Positions 21,228 to 31,749 of a DNA stretch of 64,000 nucleotides are shown here, in pieces. This DNA is from Diplolepis rosae (Eukaryota > Arthropoda > Insecta > Hymenoptera > Diplolepididae): assembly GCA_030998225.1 (NCBI GenBank), contig JAPYXD010000553.1:620001-684000 (forward strand), read 5' to 3'. The first letter of the stretch is position 1. Each line of letters opens with the position of its first letter. The notes beneath the pieces are model-generated. The model made no database searches. It saw nothing but the letters and a program-made list of their open reading frames with translations, and was not told the origin of the DNA. The position numbers and the translations under genes are program-made.

Positions 21228-22205
21228 TGTGACGTGGTATTTTGCCACGCACAATGATTGTTTTAAAAAATCTTTAATTTTGGAATCCTCGAGCAGAGAA
21301 TCATGCCCGAGGCTGTCTGTGACAGTCGAAAGTCAGGGGTCGAGCGTAATGTGCTCGGCAGGCTCCTGACTTTGACTCACATTTATGTTCTGTTTCTTTC
21401 TTGTATATAAATTAGAAATAAGGTTACCTGAGGGGAGAGGTTAGACTCCCGGGGAACCTATCCCTATTTGCCAGCCTAAGGGTTTCAACCACGCACAACA
21501 CTGGATTTTAATCATTATTATTTTTATGTTTTATTTTCACACTCACACGCGAGCACCACGAGATCACCGTCCGGTCGATGGCGTTCAATACTCGCGTCAC
21601 GGCCGAAGTTTCACCACGAGCGATGGAGGAAATGCTTCTACACGGCACCACGACACTTCAGCACACCACGAAGAGGATCCTTGGTGCGTCAGGCGGATGT
21701 GAGTCCCGCCTGCTTAAGAACACCAAGGAGAGGAGTTCGCCGTCGCTTTGTTGACAGGTTGTCAACATACTAACCTGTGCGACGAGGTTAATTTCGTTGA
21801 TCGCCAAGTGGCGGCGCTAATGATCGGCGTACCTTCGCCACCTGTCGCTCGCGACTTAGAACTCGACGTAAATGTCGGTAATGTCGTAAGCTTTGTAAGC
21901 GCCACCGTCTTCCGGTTTCGCGAGTACGCCAGCGGATCTCGCCATATTTAATCATTCTCTGTTCGACGTTCCAAGTGGCAGGTGCCAGAGTATCGAGTGA
22001 AACGCTTTTTGATTTTATAATAAGCGAACTAAAGAAAATGGCGAGTCGAGGATGCTGACGAGGGCGTTGACGCATATCAGGTAGCCTTTGACCTATTCTC
22101 TCTATGTTTTCATGTTTTGAATTCGAATTAATCAAATAAAGTGAGCGATAGAATTTTGGTTGGTGTGCGACTAAAACACCTCGCCACTAAGATTCCGAAG
22201 CGGCA
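21228..22205 (+). repeat. 5' LTR of the gypsy-like element
   Basis: 978 bp. It matches the 3' LTR closely except for about 175 bases (around 21795-21968) absent from the 3' copy and an unrelated short stretch near 21385-21420. Near its start is a region repeated in the other LTR with TCGAGCAGAGAATCATGCC. Confidence 0.85.
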
Positions 22206-24218
22206 GACTATGGGTCAGCCTCGCAAATTCAGTAATTAAATTTAAATGCAGTGTTCGCGCGAATAGTGGTTAATTCGAACTGATAAGGTCGCTTTAAGGG
22301 CACGGTTTCTTGCGTTCACCTCATAAACCTGAAAATCGAACTATTAAGTGTCCGTGATCGCGAGCGGTGACGCTACTCCTTACCCCGTGCTCTCCGCGGA
22401 ATTTCAGTGGCCCCTGTAGCTTCGGTTACGAAGGTACAGGGTGACCCGCATGAGTGGGCCAGTCAGTTCGCATTTCGCAGTTAAATAATTATTTGGTTAT
22501 TTTAGACAAATAACCTGGCGCTCAACTATTTTATATTAGTCGAATTTAAGGTCAGTTTCGGTCATTCATATCAGGTAGGGTTAGGTTGCCCGGGGTGCAA
22601 TATAAAGCCCCGAACTTTGTAACTATGGCTTTTGTTTTAAATAAATATTGTTTGGTCGATAGGTGACTCGAAGCAACAGTTCATCATTATTTCAAAAACA
22701 ATACAACATAACCTAGCCTTACCATTCCTCAATCCATCGTCAAAAGTAAAATCAAGGTTATAAAATGGCGCCCAACAGCAGGGCTTGAGTAGCGTCATAG
22801 CGTGGCGAATCACGGACACGTTCGAACTCGGAATCTCAGGGGCGGGTCGGCATGATGGAACCCCGCTTTTAGAAAAATAATTTTTAGTAGGCGTAATATT
22901 GGCAATTGAATTTTTTAGACGTAACAATTGTGATTAATGATTTTTAGAATTTAGGAACTAACGTGACATTTGGATGGAACAAATAAAATTTGGAAATTAG
23001 AAATTTTTAGGATTTATTGAAAAGTGGACTTGACCTTCAGGAATTTTGACTCGAACCAGCATCCGGTAGGGGAGCTGCAAAATACATCAGCCATTTTAAA
23101 TACGGTGCTGACTCAGAATTTATCTTAAAACAATAGAATTTAAGATAAATGGACCAAAATTCCTGGAACTGGAGTCTACTGAGATGAGACGAGATATGGA
23201 CCACAAATAAAGTGGGATGGTCCATAACCTCTAATTTTGTTTACAAATTTATAAATTAATTTCGTTTTTCTTTATAAATTAAAAATTATTTTAAACCAAT
23301 TTCAATACAGTGGTAGTAAGTGCAAGAGTTGTTCTATTTCATTAACAATTGTCACGTCAGGCTCTATGGGTTCAGGACTGGTTTTGAAGATTCGCCAGTC
23401 GTGAACCAACTTGTTCAATAATAATTTGAATTGTTAGCTGTAGGATTGGCTGATTAACAATTTTTATGCTTCTGTAATTCATGTCTATTTATTTATTTTT
23501 TGGTAAATTGTTTAAATGAACATGTATCCCATAATACCTGCCTAGTGCAGGTGTCATTCAAGTTTTAAAACGCCAAACGAATGCGAAATCACTCATCGCT
23601 CAATTATGAGGTTAGGCTTTGAAGTTTCGCCTGCCCTGGTTCAAAATAGAAGCGCTATTTGTAGAATTTTGCATAATTTGGAAGAGGTCTCCAACGAATA
23701 CCAATAGATACTTGCTTATTAAAGTTCGATTCCAGTATAGAATCTCGAACAAGGAGTGACATCGCAACCGGTTCGGCTTTAGAGAGTTGGCTTGTATGTT
23801 ACGCCAACCTGAAATCAATTTTGGCAATCCTGGCTCAAACTTGGCAAGCCTGGAAATGAACCGGAGAAATCCTTTCTAAAACCTGGCTCTATCCTGGCAA
23901 GTCTAGATACGCTGGGCTGAAAACTGGCGCAATTCTGGCTCGATCCTGGCATCTCCAAATTCTTTGTTTTAGTTAATTGAAATAAAAGGCAAGTCATACT
24001 CACATTGAATGGTATAATTTCGGGTACGTGATATATTTACACAGCCATAGATAGGGTTGCAGGTATACTGGATTGGCTATGACGATTCGCCACTCCTGAA
24101 CTAATCCATTTCATTTAGCTAACAGGTTTCACGCGTTATAGTTGCAGTGTGTGACTGCTTCTAGCAAATTTTAACTTCTTTTCACAATATAGTAGCTCGT
24201 TCGAATAAATTAATTAAA
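22206..24218 (+). other. Leader of the gypsy-like element
   Basis: About 2 kb without a supported gene. Around 23815-23960 is a short imperfect repeat of CTGGCTC/ATCCTGGCAAG-like units. I could not assign a primer-binding site with confidence. Confidence 0.45.
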
Positions 24219-24434
24219 ATGACGGACACTAACTTTGAAGTTCCTCCACATTTATTAGAGTATTCAGAGGAGGAACTGCGAGATTTTCTCAGTAGAAACG
24301 GGCACAATTCAAGTGGGGTCCACGACGTCATATTGGACCGTGCCATTCTGGCATTCCCGAGATTTATAAGGGACCCGAACGTAAAATGGGCTCTTGAGGA
24401 TGATTCGGACTCGCGACTACGCACAGTGGAGTGA
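24219..24434 (+). pseudogene. gag: N-terminal piece of gag (gypsy-like element)
   Basis: A 71-codon frame with LLEYSEEELRDFLSRNG and AFPRFIRDPN, an acidic leader. It lies in the right order ahead of the capsid-like frame, separated by about 340 bases of stop-rich sequence. I place it in gag by position and not by a recognised domain. Confidence 0.45.
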
Positions 24435-24774
24435 AATAGAAAAACAAGGTTCAAAATCATTTTCTGAGGTGAATTCTTGACCGATTTGAGATTTTGTTGT
24501 TGTTGAAAAATCCAACATTAAATTTTGAAGAGATCGCTGCAGGCCGATTTTTGAATTTGTTGTTGTTACAACTTTTATGTTAATGTAAATAGCGGAAAAA
24601 ATGTCCATTTTTCGAATTTTATTTTTTATTTCTTCGAGTAAATCTTTCCTAGGCCTGTCACACCCCAGCTCCGATGCGTAGGAGTATATAGAATGGAATA
24701 ATTTTGTTGACATGTGAATTCTTTTTTTATAAACAAATAGATATAACAATTAGTCAACGGAATGGATTGGTCAT

Positions 24775-25401
24775 TTGTGCAATCCAATTAAGCATCGGAT
24801 TTTCGCGTCCGGCGATATTGAGCCTCCTTCACCCTTCGACGCCACAGGAAGTGCGCTTCATGCTCACAACGAGCGAGTTATGCACTCGTCACCATTACGG
24901 GAGCGTAAGGTAGCGTGGAACCCTAGTTTTTCGTTTAGCCAGGCCAATAACGAGACTGGAACGGGAACAGAACCAAGAACCCCATCTGCCTCGGGCAGAT
25001 TCAATCGGACACTCGACGCAGTTGTCAAAAATTGGGGTATAACGTATTCGGGTGATAACAGGACGTGCGTCGATAACTTTCTCGCACGACTGGAAGAAGG
25101 TCGCGCGGTATCGTTCCTCAGTGAGGAAGAGCTTATGATAGCTTTGCCGTTCTTGTTAGATGGCCTCGCTCTGCAGTGGTTCAGGCAGAACGAAAGGTCA
25201 TGGCCAACCTGGGCCCACTTCCGGGCGGCATTCCGTGCCAGGCTTGACGATAGAAACTACCAATGGAGATTAGATGAGCAAGTGGCCGGTAGAGTTCAAG
25301 GCGAAGATGAATCCACTGCCGACTACTTGACCTGTCTCCAAGGCCTCTATCAGAAATTCGAGCGCCCAGTGTCCTTAATAGAGCAAATTGACAGAGCCTA
25401 A
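24775..25401 (+). pseudogene. gag: Capsid part of gag (gypsy-like element)
   Basis: 208 codons. From about residue 80 it reads as a Ty3/gypsy-type capsid: VDNFLARLEEGRA, ALPFLLDGLALQWFRQNE, W-THFRAAFRARL-like sequence and YLTCLQGLYQKF. It ends in TAA at 25399-25401, and the next gag frame starts with ATG at 25401 in a one-base overlap. The protein plainly continues there, so a single-base change broke one original frame. Confidence 0.75.
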
Positions 25402-25937
25402 TGAACATGCGACCCGAACTCAAGCGTGCCATTCGGAGGCACGAATTTAGGGATTATGATCAGTTAATGACACTGGCGACAGACGTCGAGAGGATGCTCA
25501 AAACTCTCAGAGTCGAAAGAGTCCCCCCGCGACTGGAAGAGTCGTTCTTCCCCGAGTTTGCCTATTCAGGGAAAAACAGGACTAGGCCGTTAATTCAGAA
25601 TAAAGAGAAGCCTAATCGGGACATCGACCCAACCGTTAGTCGCTTATTTCAGTCGGTATCGAAAATAATTAGAAAATTAGACGACCTGAAGCCGCGCCCC
25701 GAGAGAACCAATGAAGGCAATCCGCGCGGAAATAATCGAACGGGTCAAAATAGAAATTTTAGGCAGAATAATAATAGCAGCAATTCAGCCGTGCCTAGTA
25801 GAGGCACTGAGGCTGGGCGTCAGGGGGGCCGCGCTCCAGTTATAGAGCGGACTCCAAAACCGGAACCCCCCTGCTTCTATTATGGAAAGAAGGACCACGT
25901 GTGGAGGCAGTATCCGACACCTTGGGTCAGATTCTAA
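25401..25937 (+). pseudogene. gag: Nucleocapsid part of gag with damaged zinc knuckle
   Basis: 178 codons continuing the capsid (MRPELKRAIRRHEFRDYDQL), then a basic Asn/Arg/Gly-rich region, then CFYYGKKDHVWRQYPTP. A normal knuckle would be C-X2-C-X4-H-X4-C. Here the second and fourth ligands are Tyr and a Gly is Asp, so only one Cys and the His remain. Confidence 0.7.
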
Positions 25938-25972
25938 CACATATGCGATAAGCATGATCGGGTAAAACGAAC

Positions 25973-26748
25973 ATGCGACTCCGATTATTGCCAGGGAAAC
26001 GTGTAGAGGAGAGCAAGCTCAGGGTCAATGCTCTTCCTTTCGTTCCCCGGCAGACCCTAAATTCAATTATGACTAAATCGTTTTTCAATTCGGACTCGGC
26101 TCACGATTCAAAACCCTCATTGATCTTCGAAAATTATTATAAATCGAACCTCGATTCATCTCAGAACTCGGGGAGTAACCTGGTTCTGAATTACAAACTG
26201 ACTCAAGCGCGTTTTTTGGCCCTAAATTGGCCACACTTGATGACATTCCGGCCGGTATTAATCGAAGTCGACCTAATCTCAAAGATTTATGCAATAACGG
26301 ATGCGTGATTCCTCCGTTACACGAATCTAGTCACTTCGTATCGACAGGCACTGTAATGCGTGATTCCTACAGTGTTGTGAGCCCTCTCGAAGTAGACGAG
26401 CGGAGCTCAAATGTCGGTAGGCTACCGGAGTCGAGTGATATGGCTGATGTCAACTCGGGAAGCCAACTCCTGCCTAAGTTAGAAGGTGGGGTTGGAATAG
26501 CTTCTGAACCGCAACCGTCTTCAAGTAGAGAAGTGGTTGACTTGCCTGAAGTTCTGGGTACGCGTGATTCCTCCTCAGAACCCGACATCACGTCGCGACC
26601 ATACCTCCATATTGAAGTAGGTGGTGCTAAATTTTATTCATTAGTCGACACCGGGTCATCAAATACCTTTCTAGGTTCACTAACCGTCCACGAAAAGGCT
26701 TTCGCCGTCTTGGGGAGGGGGAAAACGAGCTGCCCTCTGCGGACGTAG
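25973..26748 (+). pseudogene. Protease region of the gypsy-like element
   Basis: Two overlapping frames (25973-26308 and 26227-26748) carry a Ser/Asn-rich spacer and then YLHIEVGGAKFYSLVDTGSSNTFLG in two adjoining stretches. DTGSS is the retropepsin active-site motif. The domain is cut off soon afterwards by a stop at about 26746, and no reverse transcriptase follows. Confidence 0.65.
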
Positions 26749-26765
26749 GTTATTGGGCAACTCGT

Positions 26766-26978
26766 ATGTCAAAATTGTCAAATTTGCGCAATACGATTTC
26801 ACAACATCAAGATTGTGCATTCGACTGGAACCCGGCATTCCGGAGGACAAAAAATGCCGGCTACTGGGACAGGCACAATGCTTTGAAGAGCCTGTGTCAC
26901 AAGTGCCGCCAACCGGGACATAAATACTTACATTGCCCCCTGTGCAGCAAACCACAGCGCCCCGAAGAGGGCAATTGA
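26766..26978 (+). pseudogene. Zinc-knuckle fragment in the gypsy-like element
   Basis: 70 codons with CHKCRQPGHKYLHC, an intact C-X2-C-X4-H-X4-C knuckle, followed by CSKPQRPEEG. Knuckles normally precede the protease. Finding a second, intact one after it suggests rearrangement or recombination with another gag-like sequence. Confidence 0.55.
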
Positions 26979-27075
26979 TTTTTCTTTATTGTTAATCTCT
27001 TTTTTTTACATTATTTCTTTTTTTTATATTCTTTTTTTTGTAATTATATTCTTTTTTTTTGGTGTTATCGTTTTT
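26979..27075. repeat. T-rich low-complexity tract
   Basis: Repeated runs of 7-9 T separated by short AT words. Confidence 0.8.
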
Positions 27076-27507
27076 TTTTCTCATCATATAGACAGAGCCT
27101 GTAAGCGCATGTTGCGGGGGTAGATACCCCAACAAATAAATCATTTATACTTATAGTCAGTGTCAATTTCAATTAGCCTAAACCTAGCCTAAGCTACAAG
27201 TAGAGTATGACAGTAGCTTAAGGTGATTCATAAGGACTTATAGCTTAATCGGAGCGGGTTTCCATCATGAGCGGGCGTGTCATACTCATAAACATTAAAA
27301 GTAAATAGAAAGTAAGGTTCTAGTTGTTCTATTTCGTTAGCATAAGAATGGTAGCATGTAAATTAATGGAAACCTACAGTGTGGCACCTGGGAATCTGTT
27401 GGTCAATGAACGGTCGTTTTATTTTTCGGTCAAGAACATTAAAGATGAAGTAAAATATTACAGAGAGAGATGGTCAAGCTCCTGTTCGGCCCTCTTAGGC
27501 CTCATCT

Positions 27508-27521
27508 TGGGTGGGGGGGAG
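27508..27521 (+). other. Polypurine tract of the gypsy-like element
   Basis: GGGTGGGGGGGAGT lies immediately before the TG that opens the 3' LTR, as expected for plus-strand priming. Confidence 0.7.
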
Positions 27522-28326
27522 TTGTGACGTGGTATTTTGCCACGCACAATGATTGTTTTAAAAAATCTTTAATTTTGAAAACCTCGAGCAGAGAATCATG
27601 CCCGAGGCTGTCTGTGACAGTCGAAAGTCAGGGGTCGAGCGTAATATGCTCGGTAGGCTCCTGACTTTGACTAATATTGATGTTTCTTTTCGTTGTTTTT
27701 TTTTTAATTCTAATGACAGGTTACCTGAGGGGAGAGGTTAGACTCCCGGGGAACCTATCCCTATTTGCCAGCCTAAGGGTTTCATCCACGCACAACACTG
27801 GATTTTAATCATTATTATTTTTATGTTTTATTTTCACACTCACACGCGAGCACCACGAGATCACCGACCGGTCGATGGCGATCAATACTCGCGTCACGGC
27901 CGAAGTTTCACCACGAGCGATGGAGGAAATGCTTCTACACGGCACCACGACACTTCAGCACACCACGAAGAGGATCCTTGGTGCGTCAGGCGGATGTGAG
28001 TCCCGCCTGCTCAAGAACACCAAAGAGAGGAGTTCGCCATCGCTTTGTTGACAGGTTGTCAACATACTAACCTGTGCGACGAGGTTAATTTCCAAGTGGC
28101 AGGTGCCAGAGTATCGAGTGAAACGCTTTTTGATTTTATAATAAGCAAACTAAAGAAAATGGCGAGTCAAGGATGCTGACGAGGGCGTCGACGCATATCA
28201 GGTAGCGTTTGACCTATTCTCTTTATGTTTTCATGTTTTGAATTCGAATTAATCAAATAAAGTGAGCGATAGAATTTTGGTTGGTGTGCGACTAAAACAC
28301 CTCGCCACTAAGATTCCGAGGGGGCA
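27522..28326 (+). repeat. 3' LTR of the gypsy-like element
   Basis: 805 bp, same start and end as the 5' LTR but about 175 bases shorter through one internal deletion. It is followed directly by the TGTTAGGAGCG start of element Z. Confidence 0.85.
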
Positions 28327-28327
28327 G

Positions 28328-29237
28328 TGTTAGGAGCGTATCAAGGCGGCGGAATTTTTTCCAAAAATTCGTGTTAATAATTCATTAATTAGATTTGTAT
28401 GCCACTTGAAGCGCACGTAACCCGAGCACCATGACAAGACCGCTGATGCAGCTCATCAATGCTCAGGTCGAAGACTTTAAAATATGGTTGGTTCAGGAAG
28501 GAAATTTCCAATCTTGCTACTTTGAGCCAAATAGTTATTAAATTTAAATTATTATTATATAACTTCATCGTTAAGATGTTATTGATTTTGTTGTACTTAA
28601 ACATGCAAATGATAGATCAAAGTCAATGAAATTGTACATTATGAAAAATTGGTATACATTCATATTTTAATAAGTAACTTTTCAATCAAAATATATCAAA
28701 ATTAAAGTTAGCATTATTAAAATACATGCATGAAGTATATTAAAATTAAAGATTAAAAGCTGTACCCTTATTAAGATGGAAGTATTTCGAATTTAATATT
28801 CGCTACTGAAAATCAAACTTCCATTATATGCGATGAAAGTTTAATACAGACATTTTTAACAGTATTCCAACAAATTTTATCCGAATAATAATTTGTTGTT
28901 TGGTTGTTTTTATTTTCCTTAAAAATAAATTCTCTCTTTTATGTATATGAATTTAAGCAGCTTGATTCAAACTTATTTGAAGCACCTTTCCCCTTTTCTT
29001 TCGTTCAAAATTAAAAGTGATAAGCGTAGGCGTGTAGAATACACTCTCAGTCCGAGAGTAGAAGACCAGCGACCCCACATAATAATAAAAGAATTTAGCT
29101 AATATTTATATTAACTAAATTCGGCAGTTTGGACGACCTCCGCGTACTCATTATACTAATGAATAAAATATATTAAGGGTAATTGTCTTTTTACTTTTTA
29201 TGCATTTTATTTAAATTAATAATAGCCGTACTTAACA
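28328..29237 (+). repeat. 5' LTR of element Z (shortened)
   Basis: Starts TGTTAGGAGCG and ends CTTAACA. The first about 580 bases match 35341-35570 plus 36867-37207. The last about 330 bases match the reverse complement of 58075-58400. The middle (about 1.6 kb in Y's LTR) is absent here. Confidence 0.75.
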
Positions 29238-29243
29238 AACTGA

Positions 29244-29261
29244 TGGTGGCAGCGGTGGGAT
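29244..29261 (+). other. Primer-binding site of element Z (tRNA-Leu type)
   Basis: TGGTGGCAGCGGTGGGAT lies six bases after the LTR end. Its complement ATCCCACCGCTGCCACCA is, as I recall, the 3' end of animal tRNA-Leu(UAG) with CCA added. Y has the same site with one change. Confidence 0.8.
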
Positions 29262-29584
29262 ATCGGTCTTTCACGCTATTCTTCACCGGCTACGTTTACT
29301 AGTAACTCTCTGTTACTAGCAAACTTTAACTTTTCCAAATTTTCTTATAATTTTCTTATCCATCTCAGCTTCATGAAAAAGACAAAATTACAATTCTTCT
29401 GAAATTTTAAATTCAATTCTGACATTTTTCAAGTTTTGTGCAAAATAGGTGAACCACCGCGATAATCCCGCAGGGGGTGCCAATTTTGACAATTTCAATT
29501 CTATTCCCGCGATAGTCCGCCGAAGGAATTGAAATCACACCAAACACTCTTACAACCCCATTCCACACTGAGTTGGCTAGGCTA

Positions 29585-29690
29585 ATGAGGAAATAAATAA
29601 AATAAAGTTGTAAAATTACGCAGGGATTTGACCTTGAGGCTAACCTAAGTGATTAAGCTATCGACTTTATTTTATTTATAATCTTTTACT
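29585..29690 (+). ncRNA. Leader hairpin of element Z (GACCTTGAGGC class)
   Basis: An AAATAAAATAAAGTTGT arm and a CGACTTTATTTTATTT arm can pair. The loop holds GACCTTGAGGCTAACC. The same loop motif with A/T-rich arms occurs three times in the leader of Y. Confidence 0.5.
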
Positions 29691-29699
29691 TTTCCATAC

Positions 29700-31370
29700 T
29701 TCATTTTAAAATAAATGAAACCTTGGTTAAATTGCAAACGTTATTTGCACTAAAACCTGAATTTTGTCTGATTTTTTTTAGCAATAATTTAAAACCACAT
29801 TTTAAGTTGTGTGTGTAAACCATGATTTTATAAATATTCAAGGCTCAAAAAGATAAAAGAATAAAAAAATTTAAAAAAAAATGTTCTTTTCGCTAATAAT
29901 TTCAATATTTCAATATAATATAATAATTATAATAATAATAATTTCAATATAATACCAATATTGGTAATGATACCAACAAATTAAGAGTTCCTGTAAATTA
30001 CCAACTTCATCAATTTCATAACGCTTGAGAAATTCTTCGTCAAATTATATACATAATTTCCAATCCCAACAGAAGAATATGTTTTCCATATATGTGCATT
30101 CTTTGTCAGTCTGATACCCGACACCACTTCGTGCTCCAGTGGCCTACTTCTCCGCACATTTTATTTACTTATTTTTTTTTGCTTTATGTTAAATAAATTA
30201 TAATTTCCCAGGTCAACCAGGAACCCTATGTTTGAGTCATACCAGACTATTCTCTAAAAACTATTTGACTTAAAAATATAGGCCTCATTCACTTAGATTA
30301 TTCTTTTTTAGGATAAATACCAACAGTCTATTGCATTTTTCGTCACCTTGCATTTCCCTCATTCGCCAGTAAGTCGCGCGGCCATTGTCACTAGCGAGAG
30401 CCCACCTTGGAGTCATATTTCCAACACTGACACTTAACACCTGGCGAATGCGGAAGAAAAATTATGAAATGTATTATGTAGGTTTTAAAATTTAATCTAT
30501 TTGTCCTTTTCATGAACCGGTTAAATTGTCTGCGTCATTTTCTCCTTTATTTTAAAGTTGGCTCAAATAGACACCTGTTAGTCACGCCCTATAATTAGTA
30601 AACAGCATATCAATTCTGGGGGTGGTGCTAGGTCAATTTTAGGAGGCTGAACTCAAAGTCCAAAATTATAATCTGCTATAATAAACCTTTACTATTAGAA
30701 TTAAAAATTGAACGGAAACGATGTGAACATTTTTAATGTATATGTGTATATGTGTGTGTGTTGTATATAAAACTATGTTAATAAAACCCAGGTATCGACA
30801 TAATAATAAAATGAAAGTTATAGTCATGTGAAAAAACTCAATACCTTCAGAAAGTCAAAATTTTTAATTTTCAAGTGTGAAGTTCAAATTTCCTTCATTG
30901 AAAAAGGTGTTTTTAAATCGACTACTGTTGGTTTTTCTTTTTAGTTTTTAATAATAAATACCAAAACTCATTAGAAAACAAGCATTACAACGTTGTAAAT
31001 TATTATAAAAACTAAAAATTATAATTAGCATTTTTGCAAATACTTGAATATAAAATACATGATTACAAGAATATCGATACATCTTTCAAATTAGGTTTAA
31101 ATTCAAGCTATCGATAAATAGCAAAATTATATTTTGAAAATTTTTCAATGAAAATATTATTATTGAAATCAGAAACTACACTGTTTGAAATGTTTTGCGA
31201 TTATGTTATACATCAATACTTCCAATACATTTATACTAAATATAGTACAGATTTTTCTCACAGTGTAGTATGAAAAATTTTTTATATTAATGTACGATTA
31301 TGTGATAAAAATTCATGAAAATTATATCAATCACAAAACGGTAAAATACAAGAAAGAAAATAAAGGAACC
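29700..31370 (+). other. Element Z internal DNA without a recognised gene
   Basis: AT-rich. A purine-tract-like TTCTGGGGGTGGTG at 30615-30628 precedes a TG-starting stretch. No coding region is supported. Confidence 0.4.
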
Positions 31371-31377
31371 TAATAAA

Positions 31378-31412
31378 TTCCGGGGGTGGTGGCTCACTAC
31401 CCCGCGAAAGCA
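31378..31412 (+). other. Internal copy of the polypurine tract (element Z)
   Basis: TTCCGGGGGTGGT, identical to the 3' tract at 35328-35340, is followed by GGCTCACTACCCCGCGA. Element Y has the same tract followed by the related GACCCATAACCCCACGA at 55996-55958 (minus). Confidence 0.65.
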
Positions 31413-31438
31413 GGCTTGATCTATTTTATACATATAAT

Positions 31439-31747
31439 AATCTGACAGATCATCCCACTGACGACTGTCCTTTCACAGATAACAAAGACGTTCAAAATTT
31501 ACACTGCAATGCTTGCCGTCAACCTAAACACTTTATGTTCGTCATCAACTTCGAGATGGTTCACCCGGAAAAGAAACCTGAGACCAGCAGTGATAAGAGG
31601 GAGGCTAGGCGGCCTCAAAGGACACCTAAACTTACTGCGATCATCGTGGAGCTGACTCAGGCATTCCGAGGGCAAGAATGCTACTCACTAGAAAAAGTAC
31701 AGGTTGACAGGAAAGTTCACTTTAAATCTAATTCTCCTAATTCTTAA
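31439..31747 (+). pseudogene. Short sense frame of element Z, shared with Y
   Basis: ATG 31535 to stop 31747, 70 codons; the frame is readable from about 31439, where CNACRQPKH hints at a degenerate knuckle. The last 45 residues, including LTAIIVELTQAFRGQ and KVHFKSNS, match a minus-strand remnant in Y (54760-54609, with LTQAFQ and KKVYLKSNS). The position after the internal purine tract is the same in both. I do not recognise the family. It may be a gag leftover. Confidence 0.45.
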
Positions 31748-31749
31748 AA

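Larger units (their letters stand above)
21228..28326 (+). mobile_element. Gypsy-like LTR element lacking RT, RNase H and integrase
   Basis: Two direct LTRs (21228-22205 and 27522-28326) start TGTGACGTGG and end in GGCA. Between them are a 2-kb leader, a broken gag, an aspartic protease and a zinc knuckle. A purine tract lies directly before the 3' LTR. No reverse transcriptase, RNase H or integrase is present, so it could only have been mobilised in trans. Flanks do not show a target duplication: the left flank is an X-family LTR fragment, and the right flank is the first base of another X-family LTR. Confidence 0.8.
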
